From Achromobacter sp. HZ34 (lineage in GTDB: Bacteria; Pseudomonadota; Gammaproteobacteria; Burkholderiales; Burkholderiaceae_B), in the NCBI RefSeq assembly GCF_002209485.1, contig NZ_NJIX01000002.1, positions 620,001 to 684,000 of the forward strand: a stretch of DNA of 64,000 bases, read 5' to 3'. The notes under the pieces were generated by a model. It was given only the letters and a program-made list of their open reading frames with translations, did not search any database and was not told the DNA's origin. Made by a program: the position numbers and the translations under genes. Below, piece after piece: positions 15,756 to 26,790 of this stretch (position 1 is its first letter; the number at the start of each line of letters is the position of its first letter).

Positions 15756-17717
15756 TCAGATATCGAGTTCGGCGAGATTGCCCTTTTCCTCGATCCACGA
15801 GCGGCGCTGCGACGATTCGCCCTTGCCCATGAGCATGTCGAACATGCGCGTGGTGTCCTCGGAGGTCAGTTCGCCGTAGCCCACCGGCAGCAGGCGCCGG
15901 GTGTCCGGATTCATCGTGGTTTCCCACAACTGCTCCGCGTTCATTTCGCCCAGGCCCTTGAAGCGGCTGATGCTCCAGGCGCCTTCGCGCACGCCTTCCT
16001 TGCGCAGCTTGTCCTGCACGGCCTCCAACTCGCCGGCGTCCAGGCAGTAAGCCTTGCGCGCCGGGCGCTTGCCCTGCGCCGGCACGTCCACGCGGAACAG
16101 CGGCGGCTTGGCGATATAGACGTTGCCGGCCTCGACCAGCTTGGGGAAATGCTTGTAGAACAGCGTCAGCAACAGCACCTGGATGTGCGAGCCGTCGACG
16201 TCCGCGTCCGACAGGATGCAGATGCGGCCGTAGCGCAGGCCGGACAGGTCCGGCGTGTCATTGGGCCCGTGCGGATCGACGCCAATGGCTACCGAGATGT
16301 CATGGATTTCGTTGTTGGCGAACAGGCGGTCGCGCTCGACTTCCCAGGAATTCAGCACCTTGCCGCGCAGGGGCAGCACCGCCTGGAATTCCTTGTCGCG
16401 CCCCATCTTGGCGGAGCCGCCGGCCGAGTCGCCCTCGACCAGGAAGACTTCGGTACGGCTGGCGTCGCTCGATTCACAGTCGGTCAGCTTGCCGGGCAGC
16501 ACCGCCACGCCGGAACTCTTGCGCTTTTCCACTTTCTGCGCCGAACGGGCGCGCGCCTGAGCCTGGCGGATCGCCAGTTCGGCCAGCTTCTTGCCGTACT
16601 CGACATTGCTGTGCAGCCACAGGTCCAGCGCGCTCTTGGCGAAACCGCCCACCAGGCGCACGGCGTCACGGCTATTCAGGCGTTCCTTGATCTGGCCCTG
16701 GAACTGGGGATCCAGCACCTTGGCCGACAGCACGAAGCTGGCGCGCGCGAAGACGTCTTCGGGCAGCAGTTTCACGCCTTTCGGCAACAGGCTGTGCAAT
16801 TCGGCGAAGCTCTTGACGGCGCTGAACAGGCCTTCGCGCAGCCCCGATTCGTGGGTGCCGCCAGCCGGCGTGGGAATCAGGTTGACGTAGGACTCGCGCA
16901 CCACGTTGCTGTCCTCGGCCCAGGCCACGGCCCATTGGGCGCCCTCGCCTTCGGCGTAGCTTTCGTGGTCGGCGCCGGCGTATTGCGCGCCTTCGAACAT
17001 GGGCACCATCAGGTCGGCGCCGTTCAGGGCCTCGGTCAGGTAGCCGCGCAGGCCGTCCTCGTACAGCCAGGTCTTGACCTCGCCGGTCTTCTCGGTGGTC
17101 AGGGTGACCTTGACGCCCGGCAGCAACACGGCCTTGCTGCGCAGCAGGTGGGTCAGCTCGCCCAGCGGGATGTTCGGCGAATCGAAATACTTGGGATCGG
17201 GCCAGACCCGCGCCCGCGTGCCGGACTTCTTGCGCGCGACGCCGGTGTAGGCCGCCAGGGGCTCGGCGACGTCGCCGTCGCGGAAGACCATGCGGTGGAT
17301 GCCGCCGTCGCGCCAGACCGTGACTTCCAGCCGCGTGGCCAGGGCATTGGTGACGGACACGCCAACGCCGTGCAGGCCGCCGGAGAACGCGTAGGCGCCG
17401 CCGCCCTGCTTGTCGAACTTGCCGCCGGCGTGCAGCCGGGTAAAGACCAGTTCGACGACGGGGGCATTTTCTTCCGGGTGCATGCCGACCGGGATACCAC
17501 GGCCGTCGTCCTCCACGGAGACGCTGCCGTCGGTGTGCAAAGTGACCTGGATATGTTTGCCGTTGCCAGCCAGGGCTTCATCGGCGGCGTTGTCGATGAC
17601 TTCCTGCACGATGTGCAGCGGATTTTCTGTGCGGGTGTACATGCCCGGGCGTTGCCGCACGGGCTCCAGGCCCTTCAGGACCCGGATCGACGACTCGGTG
17701 TAACGTGGTGTGGCCAA
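15756..17717 (-). CDS. parE: DNA topoisomerase IV subunit B, TTG start
   Basis: The 653-residue subunit has the GHKL ATPase motifs (IDNAADEAL at residues 41-49, DDGRGIP at 70-76, GGLHGVG) and the TOPRIM motifs EGDSAGGSAK and DADVDG in the C-terminal half. I placed the start at TTG 17717 because homologues begin ATPRYTESSIRVLKGLEPVRQRPGMY right after the first residue, and a strong GGGG site lies 6-9 nt before it. An ATG 81 nt further upstream would add 27 residues without similarity. A TTG start may lower translation. ParE provides the ATP-driven gate for ParC. Confidence 0.94.
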   Translation of the reverse strand: MATPRYTESSIRVLKGLEPVRQRPGMYTRTENPLHIVQEVIDNAADEALAGNGKHIQVTLHTDGSVSVEDDGRGIPVGMHPEENAPVVELVFTRLHAGGKFDKQGGGAYAFSGGLHGVGVSVTNALATRLEVTVWRDGGIHRMVFRDGDVAEPLAAYTGVARKKSGTRARVWPDPKYFDSPNIPLGELTHLLRSKAVLLPGVKVTLTTEKTGEVKTWLYEDGLRGYLTEALNGADLMVPMFEGAQYAGADHESYAEGEGAQWAVAWAEDSNVVRESYVNLIPTPAGGTHESGLREGLFSAVKSFAELHSLLPKGVKLLPEDVFARASFVLSAKVLDPQFQGQIKERLNSRDAVRLVGGFAKSALDLWLHSNVEYGKKLAELAIRQAQARARSAQKVEKRKSSGVAVLPGKLTDCESSDASRTEVFLVEGDSAGGSAKMGRDKEFQAVLPLRGKVLNSWEVERDRLFANNEIHDISVAIGVDPHGPNDTPDLSGLRYGRICILSDADVDGSHIQVLLLTLFYKHFPKLVEAGNVYIAKPPLFRVDVPAQGKRPARKAYCLDAGELEAVQDKLRKEGVREGAWSISRFKGLGEMNAEQLWETTMNPDTRRLLPVGYGELTSEDTTRMFDMLMGKGESSQRRSWIEEKGNLAELDI

Positions 17718-18194
17718 GTTATCCCCAACATCTGTGGAAAAAAACCGACATTTTACGGAAAGGCTCAGGATTGGCGCGGCTTCCAGTGGAATGCGCACAG
17801 TCTGACCAGTGCCGGTATGACGGTGGTAACGAAAGGCCCGGCGGAATCCGATCCGGGGCGCGCGATTTTAGTCACGAGAACCTCGTTCCCGGCCGAAATG
17901 CACCCCGGCCGACCGGCTTGCCGGACTGCGAGGCCGTTTATCCTACACAAAACCGGTGAAGCCTGTTCGTATCGACAGTGGTATGCTTTAATCCTGTCAA
18001 CTCAAAAACGCCGGGTTAGCGCTCAGGCAGTGCGGCAGATGTCTGTCGCGGGCGACATGAAGGTCGGGGAACCCCTGTCATTCATCGGTGTCCCAGCCAA
18101 CAGGCCTCAGGGATACCACCTGTCCAGCCACCCGCAGCACGTCACCGCCGGTTCTACCGGCCGCCTAGCGCAAAAAACCTAACGAGAAACCGCC
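17718..18194. other. Divergent parE/trxA intergenic region
   Basis: No gene was accepted in these 477 bp. On the plus strand an extended -10-like TGGTATGCT at 17979-17987 could serve trxA, leaving a leader of about 200 nt. Next to parE, TTATCCCCA (17719-17727) and TGTGGAAAA (17733-17741) resemble DnaA boxes in opposite orientation and overlap the parE ribosome site; they differ from the consensus by one or two bases. Confidence 0.4.
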
Positions 18195-18524
18195 ATGAGC
18201 GACCAAATCAAGCACGTAAGCGACGCCAGCTTCGAAGAAGATGTGTTGAAGTCCGATGTCCCCGTTTTGGTGGACTACTGGGCTGCCTGGTGCGGCCCCT
18301 GCAAAATGATTGCCCCCATCCTGGAAGAAGTGGCCAAGGAATACAATGGCCGCTTGACCATCGCCAAGATCAACGTCGATGAGAACCAGGATACGCCCGC
18401 CAAGTACGGCATCCGTGGCATCCCGACGCTGATGTTGTTCAAGGGCGGCCAAGCCGCCGCAACCAAGGTCGGTGCCCTGTCGAAATCCCAGTTGACGGCT
18501 TTCCTGGATAGCTCCCTGGGTTAA
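18195..18524 (+). CDS. trxA: Thioredoxin
   Basis: The 109-residue cytoplasmic disulfide reductase has the active site W32-C-G-P-C36 in [15 protein letters not shown] and the cis-proline stretch [14 protein letters not shown]. The length is that of E. coli thioredoxin 1. The start is preceded by AACGAGAAACCGCC, a modest ribosome site. It lies 77 nt upstream of rho on the same strand, the trxA-rho arrangement found widely in proteobacteria. Confidence 0.97.
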   Translation: MSDQIKHVSDASFEEDVLKSDVPVLVDYWAAWCGPCKMIAPILEEVAKEYNGRLTIAKINVDENQDTPAKYGIRGIPTLMLFKGGQAAATKVGALSKSQLTAFLDSSLG

Positions 18525-18601
18525 CGCGTACCCTTTTTCGCGCGGGCCCGTCCGTGGCCCGCCGCCCCACTCCCCCTCTTTCCTCCCCCAACAACACCGC
18601 A

Positions 18602-19858
18602 ATGCACCTGAATGAATTAAAGGCGCAGCACGTCTCCCAACTGCTCGAGCAGGCCGCCAAACTCGAAATCGAAAACGCCAACCGCCTGCGCAAGCAGGAG
18701 TTGATGTTCGCCATCATGAAGAAGCGCGCCAAGCAAGGCGAGCAGATCTTCGGCGACGGCGTGCTCGAAGTACTGCCGGATGGCTTCGGTTTCCTGCGCT
18801 CGCCGGAAACGTCCTACCTGGCCAGCACGGACGACATCTATATCTCGCCGTCGCAGATCCGCCGCTTCAACCTGCACACCGGCGACTCGATCGAAGGTGA
18901 AGTGCGCACGCCCAAGGATGGCGAGCGTTATTTCGCGCTGGTGAAGGTGGACAAGGTCAACGGCCTGGCGCCCGAGGCGATCAAGCATCGCATCATGTTC
19001 GAAAACCTGACTCCGCTGCACCCGAACCGGGTGATGCGCCTGGAGCGGGAAATCAAGAGCGAAGAGAACTTCACCGGTCGCATCCTGGACATCTTCGCGC
19101 CTTTGGGCGCCGGCCAGCGCGCGCTGATCGTCGCGCCGCCGAAGTCGGGCAAGACGGTGATGATGCAGCACATCGCGCATGCGATCACCACGAACTTCCC
19201 GGAAGCGGTGATGATCGTCCTGCTGGTGGACGAGCGTCCCGAAGAAGTGACCGAAATGCAGCGCACGGTGCGCGGCGAAGTGGTGGCGTCGACCTTCGAC
19301 GAACCGGCCACGCGCCACGTGCAGGTCGCTGAAATGGTCATCGAGAAGGCCAAGCGCCTGGTCGAACTGAAGAAAGACGTGGTGATCCTGCTGGACTCGA
19401 TCACGCGCCTGGCGCGCGCCTACAACACCGTGGTGCCGGCTTCCGGCAAGGTATTGACCGGTGGTGTGGATGCCAACGCCCTGCAGCGTCCGAAGCGTTT
19501 CTTCGGCGCGGCGCGGAATATGGAAGAAGGTGGTTCGCTGACCATCATCGGCACGGCGCTGATCGAAACGGGCAGCCGGATGGATGAAGTCATCTACGAA
19601 GAGTTCAAGGGCACGGGTAACTCCGAAGTGCATCTGGAACGTCGTCTGGCGGAAAAGCGCGTCTACCCGGCCATCAACCTGAACAAGTCGGGCACCCGTC
19701 GTGAAGAACTGCTGATTCGTCCGGAGTTGCTGCAGAAGACGTGGGTGCTGCGCAAGTTCATCCATGACATGGATGAAATCCAGGCGATGGAGTTCATCAT
19801 GGACAAGATGCGCGCGACGAAGACGAACGACCAGTTCTTCGACATGATGAAGAAGTAA
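18602..19858 (+). CDS. rho: Transcription termination factor Rho
   Basis: The 418-residue hexameric RNA helicase ends transcription of untranslated RNA. It shows the N-terminal helical and cold-shock-like RNA-binding region ([16 protein letters not shown], residues 51-66) and the ATPase Walker A PPKSGKT at 179-185. The Q-loop/R-loop segment [24 protein letters not shown] is also intact. The length equals E. coli Rho (419). The ATG at 18602 was chosen over an in-frame start 48 nt upstream because family members begin MHLNELK. A bidirectional terminator follows. Confidence 0.97.
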   Translation: MHLNELKAQHVSQLLEQAAKLEIENANRLRKQELMFAIMKKRAKQGEQIFGDGVLEVLPDGFGFLRSPETSYLASTDDIYISPSQIRRFNLHTGDSIEGEVRTPKDGERYFALVKVDKVNGLAPEAIKHRIMFENLTPLHPNRVMRLEREIKSEENFTGRILDIFAPLGAGQRALIVAPPKSGKTVMMQHIAHAITTNFPEAVMIVLLVDERPEEVTEMQRTVRGEVVASTFDEPATRHVQVAEMVIEKAKRLVELKKDVVILLDSITRLARAYNTVVPASGKVLTGGVDANALQRPKRFFGAARNMEEGGSLTIIGTALIETGSRMDEVIYEEFKGTGNSEVHLERRLAEKRVYPAINLNKSGTRREELLIRPELLQKTWVLRKFIHDMDEIQAMEFIMDKMRATKTNDQFFDMMKK

Positions 19859-19899
19859 GGCCCTGGCGGACCGGCACAACCGGCTCCGCGGTGCCAGCG

Positions 19900-19932
19900 A
19901 AAAAAAACCTGTGCGAGGCACAGGTTTTTTTT
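19900..19932. terminator. Bidirectional terminator between rho and yhdP
   Basis: Eight A residues, CCTGTGC, a GAG loop, GCACAGG and eight T residues make a perfect 15-bp hairpin that ends in a T run on both strands. It lies 41 nt after the rho stop and 11 nt after the stop of the convergent yhdP gene. Confidence 0.95.
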
Positions 19933-19943
19933 ATTTGGACCGA

Positions 19944-22900
19944 TCAATGCTCGATGAAATCGCGTGCCTTGGCGGCGGCGTCGGCTTTGTTGGATGACTC
20001 GATGGCGGCGACCTTGGGGTCGTTCCAGCTGCCGGTGACCGCGTATTCGCTGGTGAGCGCGCTGGCCAGCGGATGCTTGAGGATCAACTGGCCCAGAAAA
20101 GCGCCCAGGCCCAGCAAGGGATTGACGAAGGCAGTGGCGACGGCGGCGCCGCTGGCATCCAGGTTGGGGACGACCACGGCCTTGACGTTCCAGGTTTCGT
20201 CGATGATGTTGGTGTCGCCCGCCAGAATGATGCTGGCCACCGGACCCGCCACCTTGTAATCCTCGGTATGCGCCACGCCCTTGGACAAGTCGACGTGGCC
20301 GCGAATGGTGTCGAACGGAAAGCCGTCGCGCAAGACGTTGACGGGGTTGAAGTCCAGCCGCGCCAGGCGGTTCACCGACTGCAGCGACAGCAGTTCCAGC
20401 AGCCGTGACGTGCGCGAGTTGACGTGCACGAAACGCCCTTTGTCCAGGCTGAACTCCAGCTTGCCCTCGACATTGCCCAGTTCATGCGTCCACGGCAGGT
20501 CCTTCCACGTCAGACGGCCCGAGGCCGAACCCGTCCCGCCGGCCACGGTGTCGGGCTTGCCCAGTCGCGCCAGCAGCTTGCCGAAATCATTGAACTTAGC
20601 CTTGGCATCCACCGTCAGGCCGCGATCGGCGCCACTGAGCCGCCAGTTGCCCGTGGCGTCCAGGGTCGCGTCGGCATTGGTGACGCGCAGCTTGTCCAGC
20701 TGCCAGTGGCGGCCCCGCTCCAGGTTGGTGCCAGACACCTGCAGCGCGCCGACGTCCATGCCATACAGGCGCAGGGCATCGGACGTCAGGTCGACCGCGG
20801 GAATGTCCGACAGATCGTCGGTTTTCGACAGGGCATCGGTGGCGGTGTTGGTATCGCTGGCATCGCCGAAGGACAGGTACTTGAACCGCCCCGTCACCTT
20901 GCCGGCCACGTTGCCCGAGGCCTCGCGCCACGACAGCGAACCGGCGGCCTGGCGTGACTGGAGATCCACCCGCCATTGCATCTCGATCGGACGCTCCGCC
21001 GTCAAGGTCAGGTCGTTCAACGTCAGGCCGGACATGCGCAACTGCGGCGTCTGGATACTGACCAGATTGATGGGTGGCAACAGCGGCTGCGACGGCTCGG
21101 CGGACACCGGACGGCGCGCCGCCGTCTTCCCCGCGGGCGCCGGTGCCGGCGTGGGCGAGAAACCGTTGACCAGTTCCTCCCAGGCGTCGGCATCCAGCTC
21201 CGGCAGATTCAGCTTGAGACTGAAGCCTTTATCCGGCAACGTCGCCGCCTGGTTGGCCCCCACGGCGCCGCGCGCGAAAAACGCACGCCGGTCCGCGGGG
21301 TCGCGTTCCATCAGCACATTGATGTTCTGTCCCACGCTGCCGGTCAGCCACACCCGGTTGCGTGGGCCGGGCGTTTGCGCCGGGCTCCATTGCACCTTCA
21401 GCGGCAACGCCGTGGCGGCGCGCTTGCCCACCGGCGCCGGCATGTCCAGGGCCAGGCCGACCAGGTCGGACTCCAGCGTGGCATCGATGTTGCCGCCCTG
21501 CAGATACAGCAGGCGGGCGCGATAGGCCGTCTTGCCGCTGATACGTGCCATGGACTTGGCGTGGAACAGCTGCGACAGCGATGCGCCATTGACGGAGCCC
21601 TCGAAGCGCAAGCCGTTCTTGCTGTCCAGCAGGCTGCCGTCGACCCGCAAGGGCCCGCCCAGGAACTGGCCCTCCAGGGCGCGGGCGCTCACATCCTGCT
21701 CCGTGAACGCCAGTTGGCCGCGCACTTGCTGCACAGGCGGCAATTGCGGGAACAAGGCGAACTCGTTGCCATCGAAGGTCACGGTGCCGTCGACCTTGGT
21801 GTCGTCCGGATTGAGCAGGGGCACGCGCAGCGCCACCGCCAGGCTGGCGTCGCCGGTGCCGCGCGCGTCGTCCAGCAGATTGTTCAGCAGACCGCCCAGC
21901 GGCGACGTCTTGGCGGTCGCCAGGTAGGTCGTCAGGGGACCGCTGGTCTCGCCATCGAGGGACAGCTCGGCATGCAACTCCATATTGGGGATGCTGGCCT
22001 TGACGCCGTGCAGCGCAATGGGGGCGTTGGTACCGGGCGCCTGCAGAAAGCCGCCGGGCGCGGCTTCCAGCGTCAGCGCCGCGCCATCGATGGCGAAGCT
22101 GCCGTTCACGCCCGTGACGGCCGGCCAGCCCTTGCGCTTGTCGCGCGCCGGCGCGTAATCCACGGTGGCGCCGTTGTAGCTGCCGCCGATATGGAATTTG
22201 CCCGGCCTGCCCGGCTGCGTGAAGGGGAAGTCGTCCAGATCCCCCTGGATCACGATACCGGCATCGCGCACGTCGCCCGCCTTCAGGCCCAGGCGCAGCC
22301 AGTCACGCGCTTCCGCCGTGACGGTCAGGGGCAGGTAGCGATGCAAGGCATTCATGCGCATGCGCGTCAGCTTGCCGGTCAGGTCGGCGGTGCCGGCCGC
22401 GGTCTTGCCGGTTTCGCGCCAACGGCCTTGCAAGGTCAGGTCCAGGTCCTCGTTACGCACATTGGCCTGGCGCAGGTCGATGCCCAGCACGCCATCGTCG
22501 CCGCGCCGCGCCACGCCGTCCAGGTTGAGCTGGGCCAGCGCCACGTGCGGCTGTTGCAGCACGCCCGGCATGTCCGCGGTCAGTGCCTGCGCCTGCAATT
22601 GCAGCGCCAGGCCCTTGGGAACGGCCGCGGCGGCGCCCATGGGCGCAGGCCGCTGCGAGGGCGCGCCACCGCTCTGGGCCAGCGCCAGTCCGCCCAGGCT
22701 GTCCCAGACATCGCCCGGCAGGCCATCGATGTGCAAGCGCACGCTGCCCGCGCCCACCTGGGCGCCGTCGGGCCAGCGCCAGCCCATGCCGCGCGCGGCC
22801 ACGTCGGCGGTCACGGCGCCCAGGCGCTTGCCGTCCACCTGCATCCAGGCTCGTGCCGCCAGCCGGCCGCCGGTCGGCGGCAATTGCACCCAGGGCGTCC

Positions 22901-23804
22901 AGGCCGCGGGATCGACGTCGACGATCTCGCCGTAGAGCTGCCCGTGCCAGTTGTTCGGATTACGGCCATCGCGCACGAACAGGGAACGTTCGATCTCGCC
23001 GCGCAGGTCCACGCTGCGGCCCAGGGCGGGCGGCAATTGCGCGCGCACGGCGAAGCGATGCGACAGCACGCCATTGAGCGAAGCCAGGCTGGCGTCCTGG
23101 ATGACCAGCTCGGGGGTGCCGCGCAACTCGTCCTGCCAGCGCACGGTCACGTGCTTCAAGGCGATCTCGCGCTGGCGCGCCAGCCAGCGCACCGCCGCCG
23201 TGTCCAGCAGCGGGGCATCGTCGCCCGTGTCCAGGGCGATGGCCTGGCCGGCCACCCACAGGCGATTGTCGCGGTCGCGCCGCAAGGTCAGGTCCAGGCC
23301 GTCGGCCCGCAGGTTGACCAGGCGCGGCACGCGGTCGAACAAGGTGCGCCAGGCGACCACGGCCTGCACGGTGGGCAGGCTCAGGACCGGGGTGGCGGGG
23401 GCGGAGATGAAGGTGGTACCCGGGCTGGCAGGATCTGGTGGATTGGCGCTACTGGCGGCCGGGCCGGCACCCGCCGCGGAACCGGTACTGGCCGCCGGGC
23501 CGGCGCTGCCGCTACCACTGCTGTCGCCGGCGGCACCGGCCGGGCCTGGCGCATTGGGTATCTCATAAATACGCACTTCGCTCAGATTGAGGCGCGGGTT
23601 CAGGCCGTACCAGTCGGCCGAGATCTTGCCGATCTCCACGCGCGCACCAATCGCCTGGCTGGTGTACTCCTCGATCTGCGGGCGCCATTGGTCGATGCGC
23701 GGCAGGACCAGATAGCGCATGCCGAGCAAAGCCACGGCCGCGACAAAGTACACGGCCCAGACGACCCACATCAGGATGCGCAGTATTTTGAAGGAAAAAT
23801 GCAC
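19944..23804 (-). CDS. yhdP: YhdP family protein (AsmA-like lipid transport)
   Basis: The 1286-residue protein starts with a transmembrane segment at about residues 8-32 and the family opening LPRIDQWRPQIEEYTSQAIGARVEIGKISADWYGLNPRLNLSEVRIY. It continues as long repetitive beta strands and ends in the AsmA-like C-terminal domain (VASIILAGDTNIIDETWNVKAVVVPNLDASGAAVATAFVNPLLG). YhdP and its relatives TamB and YdbH form periplasm-spanning bridges that carry phospholipids to the outer membrane. A low-complexity Gly/Ala/Ser/Pro linker occupies about residues 86-130. The gene diverges from glnE with only 87 bp between start codons, as in related betaproteobacteria. Confidence 0.9.
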   Translation of the reverse strand: MHFSFKILRILMWVVWAVYFVAAVALLGMRYLVLPRIDQWRPQIEEYTSQAIGARVEIGKISADWYGLNPRLNLSEVRIYEIPNAPGPAGAAGDSSGSGSAGPAASTGSAAGAGPAASSANPPDPASPGTTFISAPATPVLSLPTVQAVVAWRTLFDRVPRLVNLRADGLDLTLRRDRDNRLWVAGQAIALDTGDDAPLLDTAAVRWLARQREIALKHVTVRWQDELRGTPELVIQDASLASLNGVLSHRFAVRAQLPPALGRSVDLRGEIERSLFVRDGRNPNNWHGQLYGEIVDVDPAAWTPWVQLPPTGGRLAARAWMQVDGKRLGAVTADVAARGMGWRWPDGAQVGAGSVRLHIDGLPGDVWDSLGGLALAQSGGAPSQRPAPMGAAAAVPKGLALQLQAQALTADMPGVLQQPHVALAQLNLDGVARRGDDGVLGIDLRQANVRNEDLDLTLQGRWRETGKTAAGTADLTGKLTRMRMNALHRYLPLTVTAEARDWLRLGLKAGDVRDAGIVIQGDLDDFPFTQPGRPGKFHIGGSYNGATVDYAPARDKRKGWPAVTGVNGSFAIDGAALTLEAAPGGFLQAPGTNAPIALHGVKASIPNMELHAELSLDGETSGPLTTYLATAKTSPLGGLLNNLLDDARGTGDASLAVALRVPLLNPDDTKVDGTVTFDGNEFALFPQLPPVQQVRGQLAFTEQDVSARALEGQFLGGPLRVDGSLLDSKNGLRFEGSVNGASLSQLFHAKSMARISGKTAYRARLLYLQGGNIDATLESDLVGLALDMPAPVGKRAATALPLKVQWSPAQTPGPRNRVWLTGSVGQNINVLMERDPADRRAFFARGAVGANQAATLPDKGFSLKLNLPELDADAWEELVNGFSPTPAPAPAGKTAARRPVSAEPSQPLLPPINLVSIQTPQLRMSGLTLNDLTLTAERPIEMQWRVDLQSRQAAGSLSWREASGNVAGKVTGRFKYLSFGDASDTNTATDALSKTDDLSDIPAVDLTSDALRLYGMDVGALQVSGTNLERGRHWQLDKLRVTNADATLDATGNWRLSGADRGLTVDAKAKFNDFGKLLARLGKPDTVAGGTGSASGRLTWKDLPWTHELGNVEGKLEFSLDKGRFVHVNSRTSRLLELLSLQSVNRLARLDFNPVNVLRDGFPFDTIRGHVDLSKGVAHTEDYKVAGPVASIILAGDTNIIDETWNVKAVVVPNLDASGAAVATAFVNPLLGLGAFLGQLILKHPLASALTSEYAVTGSWNDPKVAAIESSNKADAAAKARDFIEH

Positions 23805-23891
23805 TGGAAAATGAGCGAGAGCGATAGTCTTGCGGTATCGTCCCCTTATACATGAAATGCCTATCGGCGTCTGCGTAACTCTTTACTGACC

Positions 23892-26720
23892 ATGTCCGCC
23901 GCTACCCCCATCGATACCAACTCAGCACCCAACGCCGCCCCCGCTTCCGACGCGCTGCTGGCGCCTGCGCTCGCCTGGTCAGGCTATCTGCGCCGCCGCT
24001 TGCAGGCCTATCCGGATCTGGCTGCCTGGCTGGGCCAGCATGCAAGGCAGCCGGTCGACCAGGCCACGCTGCTGCGCTGGCGCGATGAATTGGCGGGGGC
24101 CGGCGATACGGTACTGCCCGTGCCGGCTTGCCGCGCGATGCTGCGCCAGCTGCGTGAACGGGTCTTCTGCACCCTGATCGTGCGCGACCTGGCTGGCCTG
24201 GCGCCGCTGGAGGAAGTGGTGGGCGCCATGACCGGCCTGGCCGACCTGGCCATTGCCGCGGCCTACCGCAGCGTGGCCGCCGACCTGGCCGAAACGCATG
24301 GCATCCCCATCGATCCCGCCAGCGGCAAGCCCCAGGAAATGCTGATCATGGGCATGGGCAAACTGGGCGGCGGCGAATTGAACGTGTCCTCCGACATCGA
24401 CCTGGTCATGCTCTATGGCGAGGAAGGTGAAACCAATGGACGGCGCAAACTCAGTTATCACGAATTCTATGGCCGGCTGACCCAGCGCATGATGCCGGTG
24501 CTGTCGGAAATGGATGCGCATGGTCACGTTTTTCGCACCGATCTGCGTTTACGTCCGGACGGCGACGGCAGCCCGCTGGCCTGGAGCCTGGACGCCTTCG
24601 AGCGTTACCTGGTCGGCCAGGGCCGCGAATGGGAACGTTATGCCTGGTTGAAGGCGCGCGCCATCCCGGCCCAGGCCTTCGCCGGCAGCGATTCCGAAGC
24701 GCAACTGCGCCAGATGGAAAGCCTGCGCATCCCCTTCGTCTATCGCAAGTACTTCGACTTCGACGCGCTGGCCGCCCTGCGCGCCCTGCGCGAACGCATC
24801 CGCCTGGACTGGCAGCGGCGCGCGCTGGGGCGCAACGGCATGGACAGCGCCCTGAACATCAAGCTGGGCGACGGCGGCATACGCGAGATCGAGTTCGTGG
24901 TCCAGTTGTCGCAGTTGATTCGCGGCGGCCGCATGCCGGCCTTGCGCGATCGCGGACTGCTGGCTGCCCTGCACGCCCAGCGCGACGCGGGCATCCTGCC
25001 GACGGCCGATGTCGAGCGGCTGGAGGCGGCCTACCGTTTCCTGCGCCGCACCGAACACGCCCTGCAGTACCGCGAGGACGAACAGACCCATCTGCTGCCG
25101 GCCGATCCCGAGCCGCGCGCCGCCCTGGCGCGGGCGCTGGGCATGACGCCCGCGGACTTCGAGGATCGCCTGGCCGGGCATCGCGCCTTCGTTGCCGACA
25201 CCTTCCGCAATGCCTTCGGCATGGCGGGGATGGATGACGCCAGCCAGGGCGACGCCGGCCGGTCCACGGCAGGCAGCACGGGCGGCAACAGCGGCGCCGA
25301 CATGGAAAGCACCCTGCTCGACCAGATCCACGAGCTGTTCGGCGATGAAGGTCCGCAGCTGGCCGCGCGCGCCACATCCCTGCTGGGCAGCCATCGCGTG
25401 CGCAGCCTGCCGGAAACCAGCCGGCGCCGCCTGGAAACCTTGCTGCCGGCGGCCGTGCAGGCGGCCGCCCGCACCGATTCCCCCGCGGCGGCCACGGTGC
25501 GCCTGTTCGACCTGATCGAACAGGTGGCGCAGCGCAGCGCCTACCTGGCCTTGCTGGCCGAATATCCCGATACCCTGGCGCGCGTGGCCCGCATGATGGC
25601 CGCCAGCCCCTGGGCCGCCCAGTACCTGACCCAGCACCCCCTGCTGCTGGACAGCCTGATCGACTGGCGCACCCTGTTCCAGCCGCTGGACTTCCAGCAG
25701 ATCGGCAGCCAGTTGACCGCCGATCTGGATACCTGCGTGCTGCCCGACGGCAGCGCCGACGTCGAACGCCAGATGAACCTGATGCGCGACGTGCAGCGCC
25801 AGGCCAGCTTCCAGTTGCTGGCGCAGGACCTGGAAGGCGAGCTGACGGTGGAGAAGCTGGCGGACCAGTTGTCGGCACTGGCCGATATGCTGCTGGCCGA
25901 GACCATCCGCCGCGCCTGGCCGCTGGCCAACCGCCAGCCGGACGCGCAGCCGCATTTCGCGGTGGTGGCCTATGGCAAGCTGGGCGGCAAGGAACTGGGC
26001 TATTCCTCCGACCTGGACCTGGTCTTCGTGTTCGACGATCCGCGCGAGGATGCCCCGGAGACGTATGCCAAGCTGGGCCGGCGCATGAGCTCCTGGCTGT
26101 CCACCATGACGTCATCGGGCCGCCTGTACGAAGTGGACCTGCGCCTGCGGCCGGACGGCGAAGCCGGCCTGCTGGCCGTTTCGGTGGAGGCTTTCGCCGA
26201 ATACCAGCGCAAGCACGCCTGGTCCTGGGAACACCAGGCCCTGACCCGCGCGCGCTACGCGGCGGGGGATGCGGCGGTGGGCGCACGCTTCGAGGCGGTG
26301 CGGCGCGACATCCTGTTGGGACCGCGCGATGTGCCGGCCCTGCGCGCCGACGTGCGGGCGATGCGCGAAAAGATCAGCGCGGGCCATCCGAATACCAGCG
26401 GCAAGTTCGACGTCAAGCATGACCGCGGCGGCATGGTGGACGTGGAGTTCGTCACGCAGTACCTGGTGCTGTCGCAGGCCGCGGCACACCCGGTCCTGGC
26501 GGAAAACCTGGGCAATATCAATCTGTTGCGTCTGGCTGCCGAGTTGGGATTGCTGGACCCTGGCGTGGCCATGCGGGCCGGCGACGCCTATCGCACGCTG
26601 CGGCGGGTGCAGCACGCGATGCGGCTGCAGGGGCAGGAAAAGGCGCGGGTGGCGCCCGATGCTCTGCCGCAGGAAAGGGCGGCGGTCACGGAACTGTGGA
26701 ATCTGATCCTGGGCGAGTAA
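23892..26720 (+). CDS. glnE: Bifunctional glutamine synthetase adenylyl-transferase/adenylyl-removase
   Basis: The 942-residue enzyme adds AMP to glutamine synthetase or removes it in response to nitrogen status signalled by PII. Both nucleotidyltransferase domains are visible: the removase motif [21 protein letters not shown] at about residues 154-173 and the transferase motif [20 protein letters not shown] at about 694-711. Each is followed by the RLRPDG segment. The length is normal (E. coli 946). A Ser/Gly/Thr-rich linker at about residues 450-470 joins the halves. Confidence 0.95.
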   Translation: MSAATPIDTNSAPNAAPASDALLAPALAWSGYLRRRLQAYPDLAAWLGQHARQPVDQATLLRWRDELAGAGDTVLPVPACRAMLRQLRERVFCTLIVRDLAGLAPLEEVVGAMTGLADLAIAAAYRSVAADLAETHGIPIDPASGKPQEMLIMGMGKLGGGELNVSSDIDLVMLYGEEGETNGRRKLSYHEFYGRLTQRMMPVLSEMDAHGHVFRTDLRLRPDGDGSPLAWSLDAFERYLVGQGREWERYAWLKARAIPAQAFAGSDSEAQLRQMESLRIPFVYRKYFDFDALAALRALRERIRLDWQRRALGRNGMDSALNIKLGDGGIREIEFVVQLSQLIRGGRMPALRDRGLLAALHAQRDAGILPTADVERLEAAYRFLRRTEHALQYREDEQTHLLPADPEPRAALARALGMTPADFEDRLAGHRAFVADTFRNAFGMAGMDDASQGDAGRSTAGSTGGNSGADMESTLLDQIHELFGDEGPQLAARATSLLGSHRVRSLPETSRRRLETLLPAAVQAAARTDSPAAATVRLFDLIEQVAQRSAYLALLAEYPDTLARVARMMAASPWAAQYLTQHPLLLDSLIDWRTLFQPLDFQQIGSQLTADLDTCVLPDGSADVERQMNLMRDVQRQASFQLLAQDLEGELTVEKLADQLSALADMLLAETIRRAWPLANRQPDAQPHFAVVAYGKLGGKELGYSSDLDLVFVFDDPREDAPETYAKLGRRMSSWLSTMTSSGRLYEVDLRLRPDGEAGLLAVSVEAFAEYQRKHAWSWEHQALTRARYAAGDAAVGARFEAVRRDILLGPRDVPALRADVRAMREKISAGHPNTSGKFDVKHDRGGMVDVEFVTQYLVLSQAAAHPVLAENLGNINLLRLAAELGLLDPGVAMRAGDAYRTLRRVQHAMRLQGQEKARVAPDALPQERAAVTELWNLILGE

Positions 26721-26790
26721 AATAGCGGATTCGCCTCAGCCGGTGAGGGCATCTGCCCCGGCTCGCCCCCACCTCCGCCCCGGTATTGCC

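Noticed and set aside
13261-18182. Very long open frames (over 800 codons) on the plus strand opposite parC and parE
   Set aside because: They are antisense to well-conserved genes, are rich in His, Arg, Gln and Ala as expected from GC-rich shadow frames, and show no recognisable domain.
20976-23855. 959-codon plus-strand frame opposite yhdP
   Set aside because: It is a shadow of the yhdP coding sequence with typical Gln/Arg/Ala-rich composition and no motif.
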